Source of the DNA: Bacilli bacterium
Lineage (GTDB): Bacteria > Bacillota_I > Bacilli_A > RF39 > UBA660
Direction: 5' to 3'
NCBI GenBank assembly: GCA_017511375.1
Contig: JAFWKJ010000008.1
Span: 1-64,000 of the forward strand
Length of the DNA: 64,000 nucleotides
The notes under the pieces are model-generated. The model was not told where the DNA came from. It did no database searches and was given only the letters and a program-made list of their open reading frames with translations. This document shows, piece after piece, positions 45,592-54,358 of this stretch. The position numbers and the translations under genes are program-made. The first letter of the stretch is position 1, and each line of letters starts with the position of its first letter.

Positions 45592-46539
45592 ATGTTAAAC
45601 AAAAAAGAAAAAATATCCCTAATTGTACCATGTTACAACGAAGAAGAATCGATTCCATTATTTTATGAGGAAACAAATAAAATATCTAAAAAAATGAAAG
45701 ACGTTGAATTTGAAATGATCTTTGTAAATGATGGATCAAAAGATAAGACACTTGAGATTTTAAGAAAACTTTCCAAGAAAGATAAAAGAGTAAGGTATAT
45801 TTCTTTTTCAAGAAACTTTGGAAAAGAAGCAGGAATGTATGCCGGATTAGAAGCTGTTACAGGAGACTATGCTGCTATTATGGATGCGGATATGCAAGAT
45901 CCACCTGAAAAACTAATTGAAATGTATGACATCATCCAAAAGGAAGACTATGATTGCGTAGCACTATATACAGAATCTCATGAAGGATATAATTTTATTC
46001 GTAAAGCATTAACCAATTGTTGGTATAAACTAATCGATAAGATTTCAGATTCTCATCAAGTACCAGGTGCTAGAGATTTTCGTCTAATGACTAGACAAAT
46101 GGTAGATACCATTTTAGAAATGAAGGAATACAATCGATATACCAAAGGAATGTTTGGGTTTATTGGATTTAATACAAAATGGTTAGCATACAACGCTCCA
46201 GATCGTGCCGCAGGAACCTCTAAATTCAATTTAAGAAAATTAGTAAAATATGCGATGGAAGGAGTCATGGCTTTTTCAACGACACCTCTTTTAATCTCTG
46301 CGTATGTAGGTTTATTCTTCTGTGTCATTGCTTTCATTGCAATCATTGCCATCATTGTCAAAACGTTAGTATGGGGAGATCCTACTACAGGATGGCCATC
46401 TATGACATGTATCATTATTTTTGTAAGCGGACTACAACTATTCTTTTTGGGAATAATAGGAATGTACTTATCAAAGATTTATTTAGAAGTTAAACATAGA
46501 CCAGTATATATTGTAAAAGAAACAGAAAAAACAAAATAA
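45592..46539 (+). CDS. Polyprenyl-phosphate glycosyltransferase, GtrB/DPM1-like
   Basis: The 315-residue enzyme has a GT2 domain (LIVPCYNEEESI, NDGSKDKT, MDADMQDPPE) and two C-terminal transmembrane helices (about 235-260 and 270-295). Such enzymes load a sugar from UDP or GDP onto undecaprenyl phosphate on the cytoplasmic side, supplying donors for GT-C enzymes outside. Several GT-C proteins lie directly downstream, which supports that role. A second, similar enzyme (57075-58037) suggests a second sugar donor. It is 11 bases from the upstream gene. Confidence 0.88.
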   Translation: MLNKKEKISLIVPCYNEEESIPLFYEETNKISKKMKDVEFEMIFVNDGSKDKTLEILRKLSKKDKRVRYISFSRNFGKEAGMYAGLEAVTGDYAAIMDADMQDPPEKLIEMYDIIQKEDYDCVALYTESHEGYNFIRKALTNCWYKLIDKISDSHQVPGARDFRLMTRQMVDTILEMKEYNRYTKGMFGFIGFNTKWLAYNAPDRAAGTSKFNLRKLVKYAMEGVMAFSTTPLLISAYVGLFFCVIAFIAIIAIIVKTLVWGDPTTGWPSMTCIIIFVSGLQLFFLGIIGMYLSKIYLEVKHRPVYIVKETEKTK

Positions 46540-46551
46540 GGAGAAACAAAC

Positions 46552-48294
46552 ATGAAAAAACAATTAAAAAAAGATAAGAAAATAGATTTGTCAGATATTT
46601 TTAATAATAGTTCTATGCATTTATTCACAATGCTTTGTGGATATTTCTTATTGATTCTTGTTTTATTCTCTTTTTTTCAAATAATAAGAGCAGTAAACCT
46701 TACCTTTATAAATATCATCAGTATCTTGATTCCTATTTCTTTATATTTGATTATTTGTAAAGAAAAAACATGGAAAACAAAAACAATTGTTATCACGTTA
46801 TTTGCAATTCTAATTTTGGCTGTTCCCTTTCTTTTTTCAAAAACATATGACTTAACAGAAGATGGAAATTCTTATCACAAAACATCGATAGCTTTTATTA
46901 AAAATGGATGGAATCCTTTATTTGAAGATGCAAAAGAATTTCAAAAGACGAATAATAATATTATCAAAATTGATGATAGTCATTGGATTGATGTGTGGAT
47001 GGATCATTATCCAAAAGCAACTTGGATTATTGCAGCTGTTATTTATGAATATACAGGTAATATCGAATGTGGTAAGTGTGTTACTTTTATTCTAAATATA
47101 ATGTTACTAATAATTCTTTATAACTGCCTAAGACTTGTATTAGATAAAAAATGGCTTTCTATAATCATGATATTAATTACTTTAAATCCAATCTTACTAG
47201 TACAATGGCATACATATTATGTGGATGGACTAATGGGTATATTATTTGCCACAGAAGTTCTTTTACTAATGACAATCAAACCCGAAGAAAAAAGCAACAT
47301 AGTTCCATGGATTTGCCTCGCATCAATCGCTGCCATTATGGTTAATATAAAGTTTACGGGGTTATTGTGTTCAGGCGTAGTGGCTGCAGTTTACTACTTT
47401 TATTGGTTAATAAAGAATCGAAAAATAAAGAATTTTATACAAATATTCAAGAAGATGACAATTGCATTTAGTATAATTTATATAATGTCTATTTTTTTAG
47501 TAGGAGCAAATTCTTATGTTAGAAATACTATAGATCATCATAATCCATTGTATCCGCTTCTTGGTAAAGATAAAATTGATATTATTACAACTATGCAACC
47601 AAAGAGTTTTCAATATAAGTCAAAGATTGAAAAGTTCTTTATCTCTTATTTCTCCAAAACACAAAATGCTTTATATGATGATGAACCAACGATTAAATTT
47701 CCACTTCTTGTTTATCGCTCAGAACTAGCCACAAAAACAAGCCCAGATACGAGAATTAATGGGTTTGGGCCTTTATTTACCGTGGCAATGTTAGTAAGTG
47801 TTGTGATGTTGGGAATAGGAGTTTATAAACTATTTAAAAATGATAAGAAAAAAGCCTCTTTGTTTTTACTACCACTTGCATCTATCTTATTCAGTATGAT
47901 TTTGGTAGGAGAGAGTTGGTGGGCTCGATATGTTCCTCAGTATTATTTGGTTCCTTTGATTACTATCATTCTTTTGATATATGAAAAAGATAACTTCAAA
48001 AAAGCAAAAACACCAATTCTAGCATCTTGTTTTATAGCTGGAATCATGTTATTGAATTCATTAATCTATGTATATGGAAATTTTCAAACTTTTTCAGAAT
48101 TCAATATAATAACAAAGGATATCAAGAAGATGAAAAAAATGGATGAATTAGTTTTAAAAGCCACACGGGATGAACTATATGGGTATTATTACACGTTGAA
48201 TGATCATGGAGTGAAATATACGATAGATAATAGTTTAACAGAAGAAAACACCAAGTTTATGTATGATTGGAGGTTTATGGTAAAAAATGATTAA
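46552..48294 (+). CDS. GT-C family membrane glycosyltransferase
   Basis: The 580-residue protein has about a dozen transmembrane helices. The first outer loop carries an acidic motif (DLTEDGNSYH, about residue 103), as in GT-C enzymes that use polyprenyl-phosphate sugars. A late WWARYVPQYYLVPL segment matches the aromatic-Arg motif near the last helices of GT39/GT83-like proteins. It should transfer a sugar from a lipid donor onto an extracellular polymer. Its 3' end overlaps the UbiA-like gene by 8 bases. Linkage and acceptor are unknown. Confidence 0.75.
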   Translation: MKKQLKKDKKIDLSDIFNNSSMHLFTMLCGYFLLILVLFSFFQIIRAVNLTFINIISILIPISLYLIICKEKTWKTKTIVITLFAILILAVPFLFSKTYDLTEDGNSYHKTSIAFIKNGWNPLFEDAKEFQKTNNNIIKIDDSHWIDVWMDHYPKATWIIAAVIYEYTGNIECGKCVTFILNIMLLIILYNCLRLVLDKKWLSIIMILITLNPILLVQWHTYYVDGLMGILFATEVLLLMTIKPEEKSNIVPWICLASIAAIMVNIKFTGLLCSGVVAAVYYFYWLIKNRKIKNFIQIFKKMTIAFSIIYIMSIFLVGANSYVRNTIDHHNPLYPLLGKDKIDIITTMQPKSFQYKSKIEKFFISYFSKTQNALYDDEPTIKFPLLVYRSELATKTSPDTRINGFGPLFTVAMLVSVVMLGIGVYKLFKNDKKKASLFLLPLASILFSMILVGESWWARYVPQYYLVPLITIILLIYEKDNFKKAKTPILASCFIAGIMLLNSLIYVYGNFQTFSEFNIITKDIKKMKKMDELVLKATRDELYGYYYTLNDHGVKYTIDNSLTEENTKFMYDWRFMVKND

Positions 48295-49159
48295 GAATTA
48301 TTTGAAATTAATAAGAGCAAAACATTGGTTAAAAAATGGTTTGGTATTTCTACCACTATTTTTTAGTGCCAATTTATTAAACAAAGAATTATTATTTCCA
48401 TGTATTTTATCCTTTTTAACATTTTCATTTACGGCCAGTATTGTTTATATTATTAATGATATAAATGATTTGGAAAAAGATAAAAATCATCCAATCAAAA
48501 AAAATAGACCTTTAGCAAGCGGGGCTATTTCCATAGAAATGGCAAAGCTTTCTATTGGTTTTCTAGCATTAGGATGCATTTTCTTCATGTGTATTTTATA
48601 CAAAAATGTTGCCAATGCAGGAGTAATGATTATTCCTGTCTTCTATCTAATAATGAATATTCTTTATAGTAAATGGTTAAAGAATATCCCAATTATAGAT
48701 GTAGTAATCATTGTAACTGGATTTGTGCTAAGAGTCATGTATGGAGGAATATGTACAAATGTTGAAGTTTCAAAATACTTGTATCTAATGATTATCTTTG
48801 GTTCCTTTTTCTTGGGCTTTGGTAAAAGAAGAAATGAAATCTTGAAAAATGGTGATAAATCGCGCAAGGTTCTTTCTTTATACACCCAAGAATTCTTAGA
48901 TAAGAATATGTATGTATCCCTTGCCCTAGCAGTTGTATCTTATACCTTATGGTGCGTGGATCCATCAACCATTGCAAGAATTGGAAACGATTTTATTTTT
49001 TGGACCATCCCCTTACTAATGGTAATACTTCAACTATATAGTTTAAATATTGAAGGAAATTCCCATGGGGATCCGATAGAAGTTGTATTAAGTGATAAAA
49101 AGATAATTATTACCGTTATCATATATATTATTATGATGGGGGGAATCTTATACCTATGA
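48287..49159 (+). CDS. UbiA prenyltransferase, DPPR-synthase-like (polyprenyl-phosphate phosphoribosyltransferase)
   Basis: The 290-residue integral membrane protein matches the decaprenyl-phosphate 5-phosphoribosyltransferase branch of the UbiA superfamily: RAKHWLKNGLVFLPLFF at the start, the acidic NDINDLEKDKNHPIKKNRP motif (about 57-75) and YSKWLKNIPIIDV near residue 125. These enzymes join phosphoribose from PRPP to polyprenyl phosphate. Directly downstream, overlapping by 4 bases, is a protein that begins with a HAD phosphatase, the activity needed to dephosphorylate the product. Quinone or heme roles of other UbiA members are less likely in this context. Donor and function are inferred from family and neighbours. 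Confidence 0.85.
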   Translation: MIKNYLKLIRAKHWLKNGLVFLPLFFSANLLNKELLFPCILSFLTFSFTASIVYIINDINDLEKDKNHPIKKNRPLASGAISIEMAKLSIGFLALGCIFFMCILYKNVANAGVMIIPVFYLIMNILYSKWLKNIPIIDVVIIVTGFVLRVMYGGICTNVEVSKYLYLMIIFGSFFLGFGKRRNEILKNGDKSRKVLSLYTQEFLDKNMYVSLALAVVSYTLWCVDPSTIARIGNDFIFWTIPLLMVILQLYSLNIEGNSHGDPIEVVLSDKKIIITVIIYIIMMGGILYL

Positions 49160-51243
49160 TAAATTCGTATGACTTTGATGGGACAATTTATGATGGGGAT
49201 TCATCTGTAGATTTTTATAAGTATTGTTTAAAAAGAAACAAAAAAGTTTTATTACAATTACCAGCTCAATTGCTAGGAATCCTATTATATATTTTTGGTG
49301 TTTATGATAAAACTACGATGAAAGAAAAAGTGTTTTCTTTTTTAAAACGAGTAGAGGATCCAGAAGCTTATGTGAAAGATTTTTGGACTACACATGAAAA
49401 GAAAATAAAAAAATGGTATTTGAAACAAAAAAAGGGAAGCGATTTAATCATATCAGCTTCTCCTGAATTTTTATTGGAACCAATTACCAAGAAATTAAAG
49501 ATTCACTTAATTGCTTCAGTACAGGATATCCATACGGGAAAGTATTTAGAAAAGAATTGTCATGATGTTGAAAAAGTGAAAAGATTTAGAAAAGAATATA
49601 AAAATACAACGATAAAAGAGTTCTATTCTGATTCTATGGCAGATAAACCAATGATGGATATTTCCAAAGAAGCTTATTATGTAAAAAAGAATACAATTTA
49701 TGATTTAAAAAATGATAGAGAAGGGAAAATATCTAAGTATTTAAAAATAGATAAAAGCCTATTTAAAATAGGGGTCTTATATTTGGTAATACCTAATTTG
49801 ATGCAGCTATTCTTTTGGTTTAATAAATATGTATCAATCATTAGTGTAATACTAATGATAATTGCGACAGTCTTTGTATTAAAAAAATATAAACCATTAA
49901 AGCAAGAAGAATATTACAAGATATTTGATAAGAAAAAGTTGATTATCCTTTTTTTATTGATTCTAGTTTTGAATATTTTATCAGGAGCCGGCGGAATCTT
50001 TCCACAAAACTGGGACTATCATGGAAGAAATGCAATCTTTAGAGACTTAATAGATAATCCATGGCCAGTTAGATATGATTATTCCAGTTTGCCATATGAG
50101 AGTAGTGTGTTTGGTAATGGAGGAATTCTCAATTATTACTTTGCATTCTGGTTACCTGGGGCTGCTATTGGAAAAATAACATCCTTTGAATTTGCAAGTT
50201 TATTTATGTTGTTTTGGCAAACATTAGGAGTTACTTTATTTTTCTACTTTGTTTGTAGATTCTTAAAAAACACAAAATATAGATACTTTTTAATCTTTAT
50301 GGCATTTGGAGGATTAAATGTCATTGGACATATTATTATGAATAAGTATTGGGGATTTCCAATTCATCCAATCGGTTCAACGCATATTGATACCAGTATG
50401 GGGTATTTCAGCATGTCCACATTTATTACCCAATTATTTTGGGTCTTTAACCAAAGCATTCCTGCATGGATAGCAACGATGTTGTTTTTGCAAGAAAAGG
50501 ATTACAAAACTTGTGGATTCTATTTCGCAAATCTTATTCCTTTTGCTCCATTCCCAATGCTAGGATTATTATATTTGATGTTTGTCTATATTATTTTTGG
50601 TAAGAATTTAGATAAATTAATAGATGGAAAACGAATAAAAGAATTATTAACAGTAGAGAATTTCCTGGGATGCATCTCGATTTTACCGATTGTTTTTATG
50701 TATTCGTTAAACGAGTCACAAAAGGGATGCTTTATCATTAACTATTTACGAGATGGACAATTTTCAACATTTCTATTTAACTATGGAATGTATGTGATTC
50801 TAGAATTTTTAATCTATATTGTTATCCTAAATAAAAAGAACTATAAACAGATGATTATGTGCTTTCTATTTTTCACAATAGTACCATTATTTTATATTGG
50901 TACAGGGGCCGATTTAGGAAATAGATCGACCATTCCTTTACTTATTGTTTTATATCTTTTAGTTTGTCAAACACTAAACACAATCAACAAGAAAGATAAA
51001 AAACAATTTAAGGTACAAGTAATAACTATATTGATTTTATTAGTGGCATCTATTACAAACTTTAATGAATTATTTCGTTCTGTAAAATACAACTATTTAA
51101 ATCATAAAGAAGGAAAATCAAATTACGCGGATAATTATTATTCGTATAAAACATTTGAAGGTAAAGAGGTATCAGACTTTATAACAAATTTTGTAGTGAA
51201 GGATGATAAGAGTAATAAAATGTTACAATGGATTTTAAGATAA
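49156..51243 (+). CDS. Fusion of HAD phosphatase and GT-C-type membrane glycosyltransferase
   Basis: Residues 1 to about 190 are a HAD-IB phosphatase: nucleophile motif DFDGTIYDGD (7-16), SASPE (about 98-102) and DSMADKP (about 157-163). From ~205 the protein is polytopic with about a dozen helices and a first loop reading PQNWDYHGRNAIFRDLI, in GT-C style. With the UbiA protein before it, the simplest model is that the HAD part removes the 5-phosphate from polyprenyl-phosphoryl-phosphoribose and the membrane part transfers ribose outward. The start overlaps the UbiA gene by 4 bases. The frame is uninterrupted. No DprE1/DprE2 epimerase genes are in the window, so ribose and not arabinose is suggested. 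Confidence 0.78.
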   Translation: MINSYDFDGTIYDGDSSVDFYKYCLKRNKKVLLQLPAQLLGILLYIFGVYDKTTMKEKVFSFLKRVEDPEAYVKDFWTTHEKKIKKWYLKQKKGSDLIISASPEFLLEPITKKLKIHLIASVQDIHTGKYLEKNCHDVEKVKRFRKEYKNTTIKEFYSDSMADKPMMDISKEAYYVKKNTIYDLKNDREGKISKYLKIDKSLFKIGVLYLVIPNLMQLFFWFNKYVSIISVILMIIATVFVLKKYKPLKQEEYYKIFDKKKLIILFLLILVLNILSGAGGIFPQNWDYHGRNAIFRDLIDNPWPVRYDYSSLPYESSVFGNGGILNYYFAFWLPGAAIGKITSFEFASLFMLFWQTLGVTLFFYFVCRFLKNTKYRYFLIFMAFGGLNVIGHIIMNKYWGFPIHPIGSTHIDTSMGYFSMSTFITQLFWVFNQSIPAWIATMLFLQEKDYKTCGFYFANLIPFAPFPMLGLLYLMFVYIIFGKNLDKLIDGKRIKELLTVENFLGCISILPIVFMYSLNESQKGCFIINYLRDGQFSTFLFNYGMYVILEFLIYIVILNKKNYKQMIMCFLFFTIVPLFYIGTGADLGNRSTIPLLIVLYLLVCQTLNTINKKDKKQFKVQVITILILLVASITNFNELFRSVKYNYLNHKEGKSNYADNYYSYKTFEGKEVSDFITNFVVKDDKSNKMLQWILR

Positions 51244-51265
51244 AAATAGATAGAAGTTGATATAA

Positions 51266-54200
51266 ATGAAAATTAAAAACAATATATATAGTCTATTTCA
51301 AAAAGTATTCTTATTCCTATTCTTGATTATCTTTTGTGGAACAATTTTAGATAATAAAAGTATATATGTTGTGGATAGCCCCTTATACATTTTGATTGGG
51401 TTTTTAATAGTAAGCGCACTCTTCTTAGGAATATATAATATAATACTGAAAAAAACAAACAAAGAACTTCCCATAAAAAAAGAAATAATAATTGTAGGAA
51501 GCCTATTCTTTTTATTACTTCTATTACAACTCATATATGGCTATATTATGGCTGCTTATCCAGGGTGGGATTGGCATGATGTTATGAGTGCAGCCATGCA
51601 ATATGTGGAAGGAAAAAAGAGTGCAATCAATTGGGAATACTTTCAGATGTATCCCAATAACAATACAATGTTATATATAGAAATTGTTTTATTTAAAATG
51701 TTAAAGGTACTGGGATTATACTCTTATAGAAAAGGTGTTATTCTGACGATAGGAATCAATCTTTTAATGATAGACTTATCTGTATTCTTTCTCTATTTAA
51801 CAGTAAGAGAATTATTTGGAAAACCTAAAGCTATTTTTTCAATCATACTATGTATGTTGTGTTATGCATTTTATTGTTATATTCCAGTGTTCTATACAGA
51901 TACTGTTACGATGTTGTTTCCAATATTAATGATCTATCTATATGTGAAATATAACAAAAATAAGAATTACAGACTTCTAATTTTTTTAACTGTTGTTTCC
52001 CTAATAGGTTACAAGATTAAACCAACGTGTATCATACCTTTCATAGCAATTATAATAGACATGTTCTTTAGAAATGAGTTGAAAAAAAGCTACAAAGGAT
52101 TTGCCTATCTATTTGTATCTTTAATTATTACATATAGTTTAATATCCTTTTTAGAGGTTAAACTAAGTGTTTTTCCATATGATATAAAGAATAATACCAA
52201 TGAGATACCTTATACACATTGGATTATGATGGGAATGACTGAGAGAGATTCCTATCAAGAAGGAAGAAAATATATAGGTTGGTACAATCCGGATTCGATG
52301 GAAATAACCTTATCACATAAAACAACAGAAGAACGAAAACAGGCAAATATTAAGCAAATAAAAAAACAATATAAACAATATGGATTGATAGAATATATAA
52401 AATTTCTCTATAGAAAAATGTTGTATGTATGGAGTGATGGAACCTATTATGCGCCTACATTAGCGACTCCCCAACCAAATAAGAATGAAAATAATCCATT
52501 AAGAAAGTTCACAACTTTAGAGGGGGATTATTATAAAATAACCTTTTGGCAAAACATTGGGATGTTCTTATTCATATATTTCTTTATGATAATAGGTATA
52601 CAGAAATATATAAGGAAGAATGACAATAAGTTTAATTATGCTTACTTAACTATATTTGGAATCCTATTATTCCTACTAATATGGGAAGCTAGTTCTAGAT
52701 ATTTACTAACCTTTACCCCTGTTTTATTGTTGTGCACTATGAATGGTTTTAAAGAGGAAAGAATAAAAAAGAAAAAGTCAATAAAAAAACTGATAGAAAA
52801 TAGTATAACAAAACTAAAAGAAAGAAGGCTTAATATGACAAAAAAAATGAATAATCTTATTTCAAAACTCAATAAATTGGTCACAAAGAAAAATGTATTA
52901 ATAGGGTTAATAATTTTAACAATTTTATTCTTGATTCCAATTATTTTGACTGCTTTTTATGCAGTTCCTAGTGCAGATGATTTTAGCTATGGAAAATTCA
53001 CGATGAATGTGCTTTCTCAAAAAGGAATCTTAGGTTTGTTAGGCGGCGTAATAAAAACAGTAAAATATTACTATGTGAAATGGCAAGGAACATACTCTGC
53101 TATTGCACTATTTAGCCTAAACCCAGGAGTACTAGGACATCAATATTATTTTTTAACTACTTTTATTATATTGGGAGCATATTTTGCAGGCTTAGCATAC
53201 CTACTAAAACAGGTAATAATAAGGTTTTTAAAATTAGATCGTTCTACCTATTGGATTGTTTTAATTCTATTCTTTTTACTATCCATTGAAACAATGGTAG
53301 ATAAAACACAAGGACTATATTGGTGGAATGGCTCTTGTTACTACATTCTCTTTTTCACATTTGAATTATTAGAAATATCTTTATTAATAAAACAATATGT
53401 TTTAAAAGAAAAAACAAAGAAAAATACGATAATTCTATATATTTTAATTGGAATAATTGGTGGAGGAAACTTTATTGTTGCCTTACAACAAGTCATCTTA
53501 TTGTTCTTCTTGAATGTCTATCTCATTATAGGCAAGAAAGATAAATCAGCAATTCCCTACTTACTAGTATCAATTGTAAGTTTAGGAATAAGTGGAATGG
53601 CACCTGGAAATAATCGTAGAAAGAAGTATATAACGGGAATGAATCCAGTAATGGCCATTTTATTATCATTTGTTTACTGCCTTCAATTTATGACGCAATG
53701 GACAACACCTCTTATGATGATGGTATTAATTATTATTGCCCTTATGTTATATCCAAGTTATCAAAAGATTGAAAAGAAGTTTCCAAAACCTATTTTATTA
53801 ATAGGATGGATGTACTGCATAATTTCCGCAGAGTTTACTCCAACTTTATATTCACTTTCTGTTCCTGGAGAAGGAAGATTGTTAAATATCATTTATTTTT
53901 CTTATCTTTTCTTTATTGTAATATCCATATATTATTTAATTGGCCATTTTAGAAATATATTAATAAATAACAAAGTCCTTTCCAAAAATGAAACTTCTAA
54001 ATTAAAGAACTATTTTAATCAAAATGCTTTTGTTATATTGGCAACCATTTTGGTAATTGTATTTGGAGCAATTTATTTCCAAAGAAAATCACTAACTTCC
54101 TATGAGACATTAGCTCTGTTAAGAAGTGGAATGGGAAAAGTGTATAGAGAAGAATGGGATAATCGATTTAAGGTGTTAGAAGATGATTCAATAAAAGAAG

Positions 54201-54358
54201 TTGAATTTCAGCCTTTAACCTATAGACCATACCCATTATTTGTACGCGACTTTAATGCTGATAGTAATGAATGGCCAAATGATGCAGCAAGAATTTTATA
54301 TAACAAAAAAGTTTTGGTAGTAATAGAGGAGGATCATCATGAAGAAGATCAAGAATGA
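51266..54358 (+). CDS. Fusion of GT-C glycosyltransferase and DUF6056-like membrane domain
   Basis: Residues 1 to about 505 are a GT-C protein: PGWDWHDVMSAA in the first outer loop, YIPVFYTDTVTM, a KPT motif and a late WEASSRYLLTF motif. These blocks recur in the C-terminal half of the 60415-62922 protein. Residues ~524 to 1030 resemble the DUF6056 protein at 59068-60402, sharing the acidic SADDFSYG motif after the first helix and a WWNGSCYY motif. At the junction an AGAAGG (52823-52828) and in-frame ATG (52835) look like a ribosome binding site and start, so the second half may also be made separately. The start at 51266 has a weak site (AGAAGTTGAT). Confidence 0.75.
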   Translation: MKIKNNIYSLFQKVFLFLFLIIFCGTILDNKSIYVVDSPLYILIGFLIVSALFLGIYNIILKKTNKELPIKKEIIIVGSLFFLLLLLQLIYGYIMAAYPGWDWHDVMSAAMQYVEGKKSAINWEYFQMYPNNNTMLYIEIVLFKMLKVLGLYSYRKGVILTIGINLLMIDLSVFFLYLTVRELFGKPKAIFSIILCMLCYAFYCYIPVFYTDTVTMLFPILMIYLYVKYNKNKNYRLLIFLTVVSLIGYKIKPTCIIPFIAIIIDMFFRNELKKSYKGFAYLFVSLIITYSLISFLEVKLSVFPYDIKNNTNEIPYTHWIMMGMTERDSYQEGRKYIGWYNPDSMEITLSHKTTEERKQANIKQIKKQYKQYGLIEYIKFLYRKMLYVWSDGTYYAPTLATPQPNKNENNPLRKFTTLEGDYYKITFWQNIGMFLFIYFFMIIGIQKYIRKNDNKFNYAYLTIFGILLFLLIWEASSRYLLTFTPVLLLCTMNGFKEERIKKKKSIKKLIENSITKLKERRLNMTKKMNNLISKLNKLVTKKNVLIGLIILTILFLIPIILTAFYAVPSADDFSYGKFTMNVLSQKGILGLLGGVIKTVKYYYVKWQGTYSAIALFSLNPGVLGHQYYFLTTFIILGAYFAGLAYLLKQVIIRFLKLDRSTYWIVLILFFLLSIETMVDKTQGLYWWNGSCYYILFFTFELLEISLLIKQYVLKEKTKKNTIILYILIGIIGGGNFIVALQQVILLFFLNVYLIIGKKDKSAIPYLLVSIVSLGISGMAPGNNRRKKYITGMNPVMAILLSFVYCLQFMTQWTTPLMMMVLIIIALMLYPSYQKIEKKFPKPILLIGWMYCIISAEFTPTLYSLSVPGEGRLLNIIYFSYLFFIVISIYYLIGHFRNILINNKVLSKNETSKLKNYFNQNAFVILATILVIVFGAIYFQRKSLTSYETLALLRSGMGKVYREEWDNRFKVLEDDSIKEVEFQPLTYRPYPLFVRDFNADSNEWPNDAARILYNKKVLVVIEEDHHEEDQE

